From: Carposina sasakii
Taxonomy: Eukaryota; Arthropoda; Insecta; Lepidoptera; Carposinidae
DNA length: 64,000 nt
Direction of reading: 5' to 3'
Assembly: GCA_014607495.2 (NCBI GenBank)
Contig: CP053156.1
Span: forward strand, 7,874,001-7,938,000
This document shows positions 32,158 to 45,310 of this stretch, piece after piece. A program made the position numbers and the translations under genes. Under the pieces are notes generated by a model. It saw only the letters and a program-made list of their open reading frames with translations, searched no databases and was not told the origin of the DNA. The first letter of the stretch is position 1, and the number at the start of each line of letters is the position of its first letter.

Positions 32158-32464
32158 TAAAGTGTATTTCCCCCTAAATTACTTAAAAAAAAACAAAACC
32201 AACAACAATCTGAAAATATTTAATTTTACCCACAAAATATTTAAATTACAACACAAAAATAATTAATCTAACTGAACTCTAAAACTAATGAAATAACACC
32301 AAATAAACAAAATTTACATTAAATGAACAGAATAACATTAAATTTACAAAGTTATGAGACAAGGAGATGTTCCTGCGACATGCGCTAGCAACCAAGTGGA
32401 CCCGAGCCGTCATAGTGCTTGGCTTTTATACGTTCCTGCTTCATAGGGTCAGTTATATCCTTTA
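32158..32464 (-). repeat. 5' LTR of element 2 (307 bp)
   Basis: It matches 22674-22980 with one substitution. Minus-strand TATAAAA at 32424-32430 is the likely promoter. The right flank begins ATAT. Confidence 0.92.
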
Positions 32465-35400
32465 ATATTACAACTTCCTATAACCAATAGACAGCCTAAA
32501 CACGTCCTATCAGTCCAAACGCCACGATCCAAAAGCCCGCCAAGCTGCAGTCACCACCTTTTTATAGATCTACCCGCTTGGTCCCGACGTTTCTGTGTCC
32601 AATCTGGGGGTAACTACTAAGACTAGTATAAACACTGGGCACTATAAATTTCGCCCGATCAAGTAATACATTTTTTTTTAAATTTACATCGTTTCCCAGC
32701 ATTCTTTTGGGCATAAACTTACTTTATTTGATGTAAAGAATACGTACCCTTCGTTAAGGGTGGCAACGAAAAAACATCCTGTATATTACTGCAAAGTTTT
32801 ATCTAAATCTTTTTGCGTGAAATAATAACAAACATAGGTACATACTAATATCGAAATCATTCAGACTAGTGAGATTATTGTTAGCGTCGGGGCTGGAATT
32901 CTACCCATAATATAATGGAAACAATAAAAAATTTAATAATATAGTGAAAAAGTTACAAAAATAATGTCCTAAGGAGAAAAAGTCTGCTGGCTGGAGGTTT
33001 CTTCGTAACTTGATTGTGACATAAGTAAGGACGTTACAAGCATGTTTTTTGTATCGGTGAATAGAACAATTTTATTTATAGTTCATCAGACATAACTTTG
33101 GCGAAAATTCCGCTGGCTGGATAGGTCTATTTATTAATTTATAAAAACAGTAATAGATATCTTATTTTGAAAATACTCATTAGGTAGATTATTTACTACC
33201 TTGTGCTCTTCGTTATTGATTTTATTTATACTTCCTTTACACGTCATACAACAACAAAAATATGCAAATGCAAACACCCTTCGTCTAGTCCCAAGTGTCC
33301 CGGAATTATTTAAACCAAATTCATCGTGTAAAATATAAAAATTTAAGGGTACATTAGGTATATTTTCTTTAATTTCGTGGGTAAGGCCGCTAATTGACAC
33401 ATCCGGCTTTCAAGCTGTCGCTATCTTGCATTAGTTCCCGGCCAAATTACGTGAAACAAAAATATTTACACTAACACTGCATGTCTCTGAACATTTGGTT
33501 TACACAGGGTGTTAGTAAATAGAGGTGAGCCTGGGAAGTTAGATTAGTAATTTGCAAAAACGCAATAGCAAAACTTTAAAGGTGAGTATTGTAAAAAATG
33601 GTAATTAAATTATGCGGTATTTACAATATGACAAGAGAATAATCAAGGTAAATAATTGAGATATTTTTTAATTTCGCAGTTAGATTATAATTCGATTTTT
33701 AACGGTTGTTTTCTTTTTTCTTTGTCTAACTCTTTTACTCTTTCAGGATAGATAAATCTAAAAATGACTACTATTATAGTAGGGTCGATTTGAGCTAAAG
33801 TTTAAATTTGATAGGTCAGTCCCTCTCCATTTTTAACATAAATAGCTGCGACATTAAGAGACAGAATCAATCATAATACTATAGTTATGACTATTTCAGT
33901 TTTTGCCGGTCTTTCAAAATTCATATATCTATGTGTATCTTTAGTGTTAAATTTTCATTTTTATTTGGGAAAGGTATGTACGATATTCTTTTTTTTCCAT
34001 TACCCTGTTTTTATTATTTGTAACATAATTTTATGAATTCAGTTCCCTTTATATTCGACATGTTGAAATTTAAATACCTAGTTTAAATTCCGTCTATAAA
34101 ACGACATTCTTAAGCTTTGAACAATTCTTTAGTTTGCACAAAGAATTTTCCGATACAAAATATTCTGTCTCAAACAAAGGACACTTTATTTTCGTTTCTA
34201 TTACTTATCTCTATGTAGTAGTTATTCCGTTCTTCTTTTATAATAAGTAGATTCATAATCCGTGTGGTGATCAGAGGATCTGCAACGAACATATTTACAA
34301 TACCTGTAAAGTTTGCACTTTAGTATGAATTAGTTAGATTTCACTATAACCTTCATTTTTTACTGATTTGATTGAAACAGCTGATAATTTTATTTATTAA
34401 AATTGTCGTTTGATTATTTAGAAGATCGTTTTGTGTTGCCAGCAACAAGACTCGCCTTAAACTTTTGAAGTTACCAACTTCAAACCTAGATGAAAACTTT
34501 ACAAACTCCGGAGGGTATTCGAAAATATGGTAATGGTTGTAACGATGGAGAAATAAAATTAGGAAGTATTTGAAATATTGACTTAGTATTTGGTGAATGA
34601 ATTTAGTTTCACGAGTTATATCATAAGTAGAGCTTGGTAAAAGTTTTGAATCGCAAATAAACATTTTTGTCGCGCCATTTTTGATAAGCTGTTTAGTATT
34701 TTGCGGGTTCTTAAAATTGATATCATATGTAGTTTTTATTTAATTTTGACAGGGCTTACGCTAAACAAGCTCTCTAAAGTCTAACGGGAGTAGAAAAGCT
34801 TGCGTTTCATTTAGTGCTCGCTTATGATTTCCTCTAGAATTTTCTGAGTGACTGTGAGATCGATTGGAATTCAGCACAAATTGGATGTGAAGCCTTTCAT
34901 CCACATTTTAATCACACTCATCAAAGCTCTTATTGAAAATGAACGATGAAACGTTATTTACGTGTGATTGAAAACACAATATTACGTTGAACTGTTGGTA
35001 ATCGAAAATAAATAAGTTAAGCCACGATTAATATTGTTACATTTACGTATCAAGATGCTCCTGGTTAGTACTCTAACATAGCCATCGTCTTCTTGCCCTT
35101 AACCCATTATTTATAGGGTCGGTGCAATATGGTTTCTATCGAAACTCATAATGCCAAGGATTAGGCGTTTGTTTTACGGCAAGCTACCTGAATCCAACTC
35201 TCCCCGGATATAGGTAAATGATCATTATAGTATATTAAAATCCGTACAAGAAATAAATTCAGTGGTACAGACCCGTCATGACTGGGATCGAACCTATGAA
35301 AACTGAAAGATGTAAGTCTTAGCCATTGGGCTGTCATTACAATACTCTAAGATAGTATAGTAATAAGAGTGTAATGAAATTTATGTTGGATTGTGTGTTT

Positions 35401-36007
35401 ATAATATTTACCAAATAAGTCTAAAAATTTAGTTAAACATTAATCTCTGAATTAAAATCACGCCCTGACCGAGTCGGCACTAGAGAAGATAAATCTGAGT
35501 GTTCCGTCAAGCCCCAGTAAGATTGATAACCGAGATCTCCGGCCAAGATGGAGCCGAGGATCTCTGAACCCCTATCCAATTATTATGACAGGTTGCGTTG
35601 TTGACGCCGCCCTTTAAATAAAACTTAAAATCCAAGTGGTTTGTTTCATTAAAAATGTGTAAAACTCCAGGAAACATCTCGATAAAAAGCTATGCAGCGA
35701 GGCGATTTTACTTTTCCCAATTACATGTCAAACTTGTTAGAAACAAAGATATGTCTCTGTAGTACAGGACACGCAACTATCGAGTTGCAAAATCGGCTTA
35801 GGTGTTGTTTCGAGCAGATACTAATGTCAAACTAATGTGTGGCTAATCAATGGAATAATTACTTAATGGGAGAACTGATATAACTAGATTTATATCCTTC
35901 TTATACACGACTTTTGACAAATTAAACTGTGTACCTACAGTTATGTATAGTTTACAGCTTTTTATTAGTAAGACCTATATGTATACCTATATTAAGAAAA
36001 TGTTTCC
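32465..36007. other. No recognisable gene; repeat scraps
   Basis: About 32755-32845 ('aaaaaacatcctgtatattac...tttttgcgtgaaataataacaaac') is a remnant of the repeat at 39770-39963. About 35095-35135 ('tagggtcggtgcaatatgg') matches 44785-44805. Open frames at 33134-33400 and 34353-34664 have no domain. Confidence 0.4.
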
Positions 36008-36243
36008 ATGCTGCTCTGGGAGTGAAAAAAAAAATAATATAATACTACAGCTGCTTCTTCTTCCCGGGCATACTGTACAAGTCAGTAGAGGGACATGAGG
36101 GTTTTGGTGTTTTGTAGGCGATGGGCTGACACCCTCAAAATTGGTCAGAAGTGGCACCATGTGGTTCTATCGGCCCTTGGTGTTCTGCCTACCCCGTAAG
36201 GGATAAAGGCGTGATTATATGTATGTATGTATGTGTATGTATA
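36008..36243 (+). repeat. Lepidopteran interspersed repeat with ATGT tail
   Basis: It starts 'atgctgctct', contains 'cttcccgggcatactgt' and 'gtggcaccatgtggttctat', and ends 'taccccgtaagggataaagg...' plus ATGT repeats. A longer copy lies at 37297-37555. This 3' end with an ATGT microsatellite is, to my knowledge, very common in Lepidoptera. Confidence 0.7.
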
Positions 36244-36869
36244 TTAAGATAATAGCAGCTCCTAATTTCGTACGACACTTAGCAGACGTTTTGTATAAAC
36301 GTTTCATTCTAGAGCTTTCTATTAAATTGAATACAAAAGTTAAACGGCCTGACTTACTTCGCTCTCCGAATATCCTCCGACTCCATTTTGTCTGAAGTAA
36401 GTATTTTGGCGCCTTTTCCTTTCTTAATTAGTTTTAAATTACGTGACGATAGCTGTTGTTCAAGTACTAATTACGTTACAATGGCTCGTGTTTTGAAAAA
36501 TGGACAATTAAATTATATTGTGGTTGGTGAATTTTCACTGAATTGCTTGTAATCTCCAAATGAGTTCTGTTTAGTGACCATTATAAGTTTCCAAGTGTAG
36601 ATTGTTCTCTGCACGTACCGCTAAGTGTGCTGAATGGCATTATTATATAACTCCTTTTACTTATTTAGTCTATCGTTAAAGCATATAAAATTTATATTAT
36701 TAATGTGAAAGTTTTCGAGAATGTGAATACCTACGTGTGGATATTTAGACGTTTAGATGTTTGATGAAGTTGTTCACGCAAAGAATTACCAAACAGATTT
36801 CAATAAAACTTATCAGTTGTATCTACTCTACATATTGCTCATATAATATCATAACAAATACATAGGCTA

Positions 36870-36995
36870 TATACTGGGTGTAAAAAGACAACTTTATTCT
36901 TTTAATACCTCATATTCTTTGTAAAATCACGATCATTTTTCTCTATAGAAGCACCCCTGGGAAACCATTGTTTTCCAAGATATTGAGGTCCAAAG
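36870..36995. repeat. Second copy of the 22325 repeat
   Basis: 'aatcacgatcattttt', 'gaagcacccctgggaa' and 'gaggtccaaagtta' follow the same order as 22325-22455. Confidence 0.55.
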
Positions 36996-37296
36996 TTACA
37001 TTCATATTATTTTTTTTTTTGCATAAATCAGTATGTAGCAGTTGGTATAGAAATTACACTTACTTCCTTGAATGCAGTAAACGTGAGAGTGTACTTACAT
37101 GTTCGGTTTATATCGCCCTGTGTCGGACGTAAATTTTGTCGAATGCGCCTGCTACTTCTTAAATTCGTAACGCGACATTTCATATAAAATTCGTCAATGC
37201 ATTAGTTTGCAAAAGATTAAAAAATAAAAAATTAATAAGACTTGTACGATGATATAAATTTTCGATGCTTTATTTATAATACATATATCTTTCTTC

Positions 37297-37555
37297 TATG
37301 CTGCTCTGGAAGTGAAAAAAAAAAGTATAATACTACAGCTGCTTCTCTTCCCGGGCATACTGTGCAAGTCAGTAGAGGGACAAGAGGGTCTTGGTGTTTT
37401 GTAGGCGATGGGCTGACCACCTGTCACTACTAACCAAACTTGTACATCTCAACATTACCCTCAAAATTGGTCAGAAGTGGCACCATGTGGTTCTATCGGC
37501 CCTTGGTGCTCTGCCTGCCCCGTAAGGGATAAAGGCGTGATTATATGTATGTATC
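37297..37555 (+). repeat. Lepidopteran interspersed repeat with ATGT tail, copy 2
   Basis: Same family as 36008-36243 and same orientation. It keeps about 40 bp ('cactactaaccaaacttg...') that the first copy lacks. Confidence 0.7.
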
Positions 37556-37797
37556 TTTAAACTGAGCTCAGTAAATAAATGGATCTGTTTATAATACAAA
37601 ACAGATATAGAAAAATATATATTTATTCATAATTTATAACACTTCGACACGAAAATCCCTTAACCCATGTCTATCAATCAACGTCGGACACACGGCTTAT
37701 TTGTGCCTATTAGTGGCTAGGAAACACGTAGATAGTAGAACGGTTTATCGCTGACAATACGGGCCGATACCGGTCGCATTGATATGTATGTAGCCTA

Positions 37798-37991
37798 TGA
37801 GCATTTTTCCACTAGACGACACGGCCACGATAAGACAACGACACGACCAAGGAAGCATAATTGTATTAAAAAGTGTAAATAAAAAATGGCTCATTTTTTC
37901 ACTAGACGACACGGCCACGACACGGCCCCCCATGTTAGATGATGGAATGTCGTGGTCGTGTCCTTGTCGTGTCGTCTGGAAAATCGCCCTT
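37798..37991. mobile_element. MITE of the 'gacgacacg' family
   Basis: The outer ends ('catttttccactagacgac' and 'gtcgtctggaaaatcgccc') are inverted repeats. A third, internal copy of the end lies at 37895-37920. No ORF is credible; the apparent open frames are the repeats read through. The family also includes 11481-12033. Confidence 0.6.
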
Positions 37992-38162
37992 GTAGGCTAT
38001 ATTGATAAGTTGAAAGAATATCTATTGGTTGTATGAAACATGAAGATATATAACCTCTGTCAATATTTGATTCATGGCAGTCATGGCTGAAAGAGTCTTA
38101 TAATTAGTAAGAAGGTGAACACACTAATTTCTTTCTAGAAAATAAGCTAAGTCTTGTGATGT

Positions 38163-38330
38163 CGTCGCGGCTTCACTAGAATACCTAGATGCATTTTCTT
38201 CCGTGTATGTGGTAAGAGGCGAGCAAGAACCCTCGGGCGATGAGCAAGCAAAGTGTCACTGACCTTTTACATACCTATATTATGGCCTACAGTTTTGGCT
38301 ACCCCATTTTAGGAATACATAGTCCCATGT
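38163..38330 (-). repeat. SINE-like family copy
   Basis: Reverse copy: 'cggcttcactagaat', 'tcttccgtgtatgtgg', 'gcgatgagcaag', 'ttggctaccccattttagga'. It matches 63717-63905 in the same orientation. Confidence 0.6.
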
Positions 38331-38942
38331 AAATGTATGCAAATAAGCTAAGTAAATCAGTAGTAAGTGTGCCTAAATAAATGACGCGAGAAAAACGTTA
38401 ATGCAGATAGCACAACTTGTAAAATTTATTTTATTATTAACTTTATAGCCTATAGGCACCGATGCAACTACGAAGCAAACTAAAATGTTAACTAATCCGG
38501 TGGCAATATACTGAACCTCATGAAACGGTATAGATATCTCCATATTCTGTCTTCCCTGAATACAATATAACGACACTACCAACTGACCGATTAAGTTTGC
38601 AACACTATAAAGCACCTAAATCAACTTTATTTAGTTTTACAAACGTGCACCGGCCACTGGAATACGGAAATTGAATGTTACGCATAGAACATTAACCGTT
38701 ATTTATTATGTTTACCCATAGTTTTCACATATTTACTACAATGAAGGTAAAGCCAGAGAGTTTTGGGGTATGTTATCTATATATACTATGTTACGGGTGG
38801 TGAAAATACTCATTACAAATACAAATTAACTACACCTTAACTATAATATTAACTATAATTCTGCTACTTATTAACAAATTAAATGTGTTCTATAAAAACA
38901 TGTAATTCTATTTACTAGCGCAAAAAATGTAGTCAGACTCAC

Positions 38943-38977
38943 CTTCCCAGCGCAGCGCGATGTCGTCCAAATTATTC
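38943..38977 (-). CDS. Candidate 35-bp microexon
   Basis: On the minus strand the sequence reads ...cactaaaacag | 35 nt | gtgagt..., a consensus acceptor and donor. The 35 nt are GC-rich in an AT-rich region. One frame gives 'NNLDDIALRWE', with codon choices typical of coding DNA. The gene is not recognised. If real, it belongs to a host gene whose other exons lie outside the window or are too short to see. A chance match is possible. Confidence 0.3.
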
Positions 38978-39769
38978 CTGTTTTAGTGCCAAAATGCTAA
39001 TTAACATGGTAAAAATGAGGGCCAGGAAAATGAGCAGTCTACGCCAGGAGTCGTGAAGAGGGTGGTTCCATTAACGTTTATTGGCCTCCGTTTTAGAGTC
39101 CGTCCAAATTAGTTGGCTCTATTCGCAGAACATCTTCCCGTTGCACACTCTGTTACCCACGCTGGGGTTCTGCTGAACTGGAAATTGCTATTCGATTAAT
39201 TTTATTGGTCTAACGAATTGTTTGTATATACTTAATTGTAGATTTCAGTCATTTAAAGATAGATAGCGACTAATTCCCTTCCAAACTCTATTTTATTTAA
39301 GTGTAGAAAACTCTTTCTTGATTATAGAAAATAGGCCAATTTAAAATATTATATTAAAGTATTCACTTTTTAACTCTACACATTTGCTCGTTCTTCGCAA
39401 AATGCTTATGCTGTGTACACATAAAGTTAGAAATGTAGAACAACCCTGAATGATAGTTTGTTGAAATTGTCTAGGCTACTTTTGGTCATAGTGTACAGTG
39501 TCACATGACAACAGTGAAGTTGTTATTCTGTTGTTTGTCTATAATAATGAAAATTGGGTATGTGTATTTAATTTGTAATGTTTTATTAATTATACTGCAT
39601 GTAAGTTATCTTTTAACACATAACTGATGAGTAATTGTATTCGTAAGGGTCATTATAACAAAAATGTGTTTAATTCGAAATTGAAACTAATACAAAGTGA
39701 AGTATCGTCATAAAATTTGAAAAATAAAATAGTTATGTTTGGTATTGTAGTCTGAAACGTGTATTCTAT
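38978..39769. other. No recognisable feature
   Basis: 39030-39190 is less AT-rich, on the acceptor side of the candidate exon, but no further exon could be supported. Confidence 0.3.
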
Positions 39770-39963
39770 ACTAGTGGACACCCGCGACTCCTCCGCGTGG
39801 ACAGCAGTAAAAACAAAATGTCGATTTTATCCGGAATAAAAATATTTTACTGGGATAAAAAGTGCTGATATGTAATATTACTGTGAAGTTTCATCAAAAT
39901 ATATTCAGTAGTTTTTTGCGTGAAAGAGCAACAAACATCCTTACATACTTACAAACTATAGCG
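39770..39963 (+). repeat. Lepidopteran 'cccgcgac' repeat
   Basis: 'actagtggacacccgcgact', 'gcgtggacagcagtaaaaac', 'gggataaaaagtg' and 'agttttttgcgtgaaagagc' define a repeat very common in Lepidoptera. A second copy lies at 52035-52253. Confidence 0.7.
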
Positions 39964-40783
39964 TATATAATAATATTAAGTAGGATACTAGGTTTCATTA
40001 AAAAATTTGTTTTTCCAGTTGGTATATTTTCAATAAAAGTAAAGCCCTTAATTACGACTTTTTAGATAGAGTTTCGAGACGAGCAGATTTTTCGAAACCG
40101 CGGAAGGCGGAAGACTAAAAAGTTGCGTTTTAAATAGATATAAATCACAGGCACGTTGGTTAGGACACTAATTAACTAGGTCCCACCGAGCCGCAGTTAC
40201 AGATGGACAGACAAACCAATTAGTCGGTGTAATTAGTCTAACCGACATATAGATAGGTATTGAGCAAACTGGGTGATCATTCTGCATTTTTAGTTTGTGA
40301 TTTAATGCCATGGATGCCTACTTCCCTAAATGGACTTCAACGTGTTGCTGTAAGCTAAATATTGTCTTACTATTTGTATCTCAGAAAGATCTAAATCTTA
40401 CACACTCAAACACAATAGTTAGTGCTCTGTAAAGAAATTTTCTAAGCACAAATACACTATGAGATTAAAAAGTGGAAACTGCATTATTTCATGGCTCAAT
40501 AAAGTCAGACGTTTATTTATGCATATTCAAGAGGACAGGAAGTAAATACAAAAATGATATACAGTCTCTGTTATTAAGTACGTGGCACAGGAGTCATAAG
40601 CGCAGATTTGTCATATCAGCGCGCACGGCTTACTTTGAGCTATTCGCACCTGCCGGAGCCCGGGCTGCCCTGAGAACTCTAACCTTTCTAGGGTTGCCGG
40701 TACATAAGTGACAATTCTGAAATAAATTATTTGTACCCACTTATTGTGAAAAAATGATTATAACCCTACCTATATTTTGTTTG

Positions 40784-40850
40784 CCGTGTGGTGCCGGCAG
40801 ACTAGAATAGCACCATCCCATGTCTGCATGTCAGTATTGTAACACACTGC
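40784..40850 (+). repeat. 5' fragment of the 1057 SINE family
   Basis: 'gccgtgtggtgccggcagac-agaat' and 'ccatcccatgtctgc' match the head of 1057-1309; the rest is missing. Confidence 0.65.
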
Positions 40851-43800
40851 CACGCACCACGCTGCATGTTGCGTGTAGGCAATTTCTAAAATTTGAACGA
40901 ACTACGACGTTCTCATCGCATGCATAGGGCACATAACGTTGTTGCACTTACACTGTCACAGAGAACAAACATACCGTTATGTTACGTACCTATATGCCAC
41001 AGCGTGCAAGGGAAACGTAGTCTATCTCGTCTGTTGTAAGTGTGTGTTGTTATGACAGATGATGGACATAAGAACACATATAAGACCATAATCGTAGAAA
41101 TGTAAGCGGCATCCAGATAAACCTGACCGGTTTTTGTGATGCCGCATTAGAATAAAACAACGTAAAACCTTATATTCTAAATTTAAAAAAAAAAATACAA
41201 ATAAACAAAAATCACACTGCGGTCTGTATATTTTGTGTCAAATTGATTCTCATGCACTTTTTTAACACGGTAAGCGGTATTTGAGGTATACCAGTTAGAT
41301 ATTATACTACATTTTGTGATTGTGGTGTTCGTGTAAATAATGTAAGTAGGTACTTATTATAATGATAACCAGTAAAAACCTCATCAATAACCAATGTTTT
41401 ATTCTAAACCACTTGTTTAATCATTTCAATAAGTACTAATGGGTTCCATTTAGTTAAAGAGGATTTTAGGTAGATAAGAAAACTAAAATAAAAACATTCA
41501 CATATTAAATATATATAGATACATAATGCTCAAGCCCATTGTTACTAAATTCGTAGGGTAGAAGTGTGCAAATGATATACCTACTTTTCACCACTAGGAG
41601 TATTTAAACCTACGATTTAAGGAGTGAGCCTCCTGTCGCTCTTTGAACACATAATAGAATAATGACCGGTAACTATGGTGGGTAGCGGTAATATTCAGAT
41701 ATTTTAAAATAACATGGTTTTATCTACTTACGACTGGAATAGACATAAAAATGGCATTTACGTAAAATTTAAACTTAACGTTTTCGGAGTATTAGTCAAA
41801 AGTAATTGCACATTTGCAGATGTAAAAAACACATTAATAAAATGAAATGAGTAGCATACGTGAATATAAATTGTAATATTTTTGCTAAAATGACGTGTTC
41901 TAATTTGTTTATGAGGCGACAACCCTAATGGCTACGATTTACTTACACTGCTTGTTCGGTGCACCTGTATCATCTACATTTTTGAGCGTAAATAAAATTG
42001 TAATGCTTCCAAAATTGGGACGATATTCATGAAATTTCGACAGTATTTTTAAACATTTTGTTGGCACACGTGATTTTCTTTTCTGTGTTTCCTATGCAAA
42101 AAGAGTTTCGGTGAAACTTACCAGTTATCATAGCTACACAATCATGAAGACTTTACTAGCTTGGAAAATAAATTTCGAATAAATTGTTATTTAATCCCCC
42201 CTTATAAAACCTGTGCAAAGCCTTTTCATATGACCCTTCAGCTACCTCAAAAGAAATTGTTTCATGCATCTTCCAACTCAAAAGGAATAAGCAAAGAAAA
42301 CTAAAGAAACACAGACACAAAGTGATTTTGCCAGTGGAAACGAAATCTTTTGGCTACATACTCGTAATGTTCACATCGCGTGACCAAACCACGGCGCTGA
42401 GAACTACGTAATGGAACCTGTACTAATGCCTAGTTCAACTACACAGAAAAATGTTGCCAACACAGTTCAATATACCTGTGATTTCAATTTTAGGAACACT
42501 ATTTTTAAATTGGAAAGGTTGGTAGTTATGGTCATGTATGACAAATAACATTGTAATACATGAATTTATGCCTAGGCCGACTACTTCGAATAATATTGCC
42601 AGCACTGGGTTCAAATGTGTCTGAGATTTTAAATTATACTCATTTTGAATTGGGAAGGTTTGTTAGAGAGAAAATTTATCATGCTTACATGTGACAATTT
42701 TCGTTGGTAAATGAATTTAACACAATGGTTATGTATTGAATCTAATACAAATAGAACGTTTAGTAGTAAGGCTAAGCATGATTGTAGAACATTTATTCAG
42801 CATAGTCACTTATGTTATAGATAGCTGGCATCCTTATTACGTATCTTGTAGTAGCAAAGCAATTAAGAAAATCTAAGTATCTGAGATTTACTGTAAAGTT
42901 ATTGCTAAAGCTTTACTTTTGTAAGGAAATTCATAATTCTTCCGATGCATAGAAACATATGAGCGATCCATTTATAGTTATTCTATTCATGTACCAAGAT
43001 ATTTTATGAAGAATTTATGAAATTTTCTTTACGTGGAGATACACAACATTTAATTTATAAACACAATTGCAATGAAAACACCATGTACCTACAGGAAAGT
43101 AACTATCATTCCCGAACTAAACACGCAAACAAAACACGGACCTAACTTTATTATGTACGGTTTCAGCTTCCAACTTTAGAAATACAGCTGTAGAATGCAA
43201 TATTACTAGAGATAGAATTCACTACGCAAGCAGGTATGAATATTAATTGGAAGTTGCTATTCATGGTGTATCTGGCTTTATTACATCAATCATAACAAGT
43301 AAACATGTCCTACATCAATCATTTGGATCGGACTACATTTTAGTATGTAGAATGTTCACGTAAGGATGAAACATTGCGGGATTGCGAAGCAGTACTACCT
43401 CATTACCAACATAAAATATATATTCCGTCGATTTGTGAAGAGCTGAATAAATTAGTCGCAGTTATGTAGCCGCGAGAGTATAGCGGTAGGTACTATTAGG
43501 GCAAGTTCAAACATTTTAGCAACTACTAACGTATTTGTCACATTACGAGTATCAAATGTGTCAGTTATGCTCATGTTACGAATTGTAAGTAGTAATTGTA
43601 GTATGCTGCAGGTTCACTTGATTTTACCTGATTATTCTTCATATCTTATATATCTCTCGCCTTCCATTGAGAGTTTTAATAATGTACTATCCTGACTGAT
43701 ATCTGCGTGTCAAGAGATTAGTAACATGTATATTTTCATAACTTATTTTTTGTATCATAGCTTATAAAATAAAAACTATATGTACCTGCCTACTATCTAT

Positions 43801-43960
43801 TAGTTGTCCGCTCAGTGATAAAATGTTATGTTACATTAGGCATACCTGTTTCTTGACTTATGTTAAGGTCCTTTTATAACTAGCATATTTATTTTGTTGC
43901 GCTGTTTGGTGTTCTAATTAAAATAAATAATATTTTTTTTAAAACGAAAAACCGACTTCC
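40851..43960. other. No recognisable gene
   Basis: 3.1 kb of AT-rich sequence without supported coding, RNA or repeat structure. Confidence 0.35.
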
Positions 43961-44354
43961 TCCCAAAACTCGAGCCTACTAAAGTAAAATTTAACTAAAG
44001 GGCAAATATATATTGCGTTGAGCCGTGTACGAAGTTTAGGAGGCATAATATTGTCAGATTTATATAATTTTTATATAAAATAGGCCACATGACAATAAAG
44101 AAAAAGGACTAGGCTTCGAAACTTTACGTCTGACAATATGATGATTATGATGATAATGATGATAATGATGACCTCCGACCAATTTCGGTCATGGCGACCA
44201 CTTCTACTCCTAGATATTACTAAGTTGGCGTTCATGCGCTCGGAGATGGCTTACATTTACATAGCCAATCTTCGCCCTGAACGCCCGCGCACACAGAGGA
44301 CAGGTTAGTGCGCCATTATTGTATTATAGATAATGGCAGCAGGAGGACGAGTCT

Positions 44355-44729
44355 TTAGTTCACCACGTTTAGCTCAAGGTCAGCTTGACGCTGCTCCTCG
44401 AACTCGTGTACTTGCTTTATCACCGTCCTGCGCCACTCTAGTCGTTGTGCTAGTTCAGAAAAGAAGATGCTCTTAGCCAATCTCTCCTCCGCCATACGAG
44501 ACACATGACCGCACCACCGAAGCTGCCGACGCATTAAGTAGGCCTCAATGGCACTTACATTGGCTCTTCGCAATACTTCGGTATTACGCACTCGGTTGGA
44601 CCATCTGATTTTTATGATGGATCGGAGGCACTTGAGGTGGAATCGATCCAGAGTGCGTATGTGGCGACGGTACATGCACCACGCCTTGGAGGAATATAAG
44701 AGATTTGGCAGCACAACGGCCATGTACAC
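44355..44729 (-). pseudogene. LINE reverse transcriptase C-terminal fragment
   Basis: 124 codons: '[20 protein letters not shown]', '[20 protein letters not shown]' and '[19 protein letters not shown]' are the standard order in the C-terminal part of many LINE ORF2 proteins ('...LRW-GHV-RM...'). The RT palm is missing and the frame ends early. It is unrelated to the LINE at 23197-27515, whose C-terminus has different motifs. Confidence 0.8.
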
Positions 44730-44935
44730 ACTTATTTAAGCAACATATAATTACACTCCTTCTTCCTGCCCTGTTCCCAATCATTTGGGGTCGGTGCAAT
44801 ATGTAGGTACTCTTTTTTCATTCATCCCTATTATCCGTCATCTCGTTATTCTCATGTCTACCTCTTCCTCTATAACCATCTTACTTCGGACACGGCTTAA
44901 CGCAACATATAATTTAATGACTTAACACAATTATC

Positions 44936-44985
44936 TTCATCTTCATAAGCCTATTGCAGTCCATTACTGGACGTAGGCCCCCCCC
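44936..44985 (-). repeat. 3' scrap of the 1057 SINE family
   Basis: 'agcctattgcagtccattac' and 'ggacgtaggc' are the reversed 3' end of 1057-1309. Confidence 0.55.
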
Positions 44986-45039
44986 TGCCAAAGGGGGATT
45001 TTGTTACTAAAAAGTTCCACTATCTGTTTTTCGGCGGCT

Positions 45040-45310
45040 CCATCATCAGACCCTCGTTTCCTTTATATTATGTGTAGCTGACCAAAATTCTCTATAAAAA
45101 TCTAAAAACGGACTACTCGTGCCTTTTATATTTGAGGATATCCCTAGATTCCTTAGAGATTCCATCATCAGATGTTATGTTTTATATGTAGGTGATCAAA
45201 ACGCTCAGTAAAAGTATAAAAACAGACTACATGTGCCTACAATATTCGAGGATTGCCCTCGATTTCTCCAAGATCCCATCATCAGATCCTGATATGGTGA
45301 ATATAGGACC
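45040..45310. repeat. Three diverged tandem repeats, ~115-122 bp
   Basis: 'ccatcatcaga' recurs at 45040, 45162 and 45276, followed in the first two units by 'tagctgaccaaaa' / 'taggtgatcaaaa' and '-actactcgtgcc' / '-actacatgtgcc'. The units are strongly diverged, so the array is old. Confidence 0.6.

Larger units (their letters stand above)
22674..32464 (-). mobile_element. Ty3/Gypsy LTR retrotransposon (element 2) with nested LINE
   Basis: The whole unit is 9.8 kb including a nested LINE of about 4.3 kb, and is read right to left. The 307-bp LTRs differ at one base (a/t in 'gcgaca-gcgctag'). The target duplication is ATAT (22670-22673, 32465-32468). Order on the minus strand: LTR, primer site, SR-rich gag ORF, NC-protease-RT-RNase H-integrase, intron-like segment, polar 3' tail, LTR. 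The LTR ends are TAAAG...CTTTA rather than TG...CA. An ATAT target is known for the Drosophila 17.6/297 group of Gypsy elements. No envelope gene is seen. Confidence 0.93.

Noticed and set aside
45040..45310. CRISPR-like array
   Set aside because: Three diverged ~115-122-bp units without constant repeats and spacers, in eukaryotic repeat DNA.
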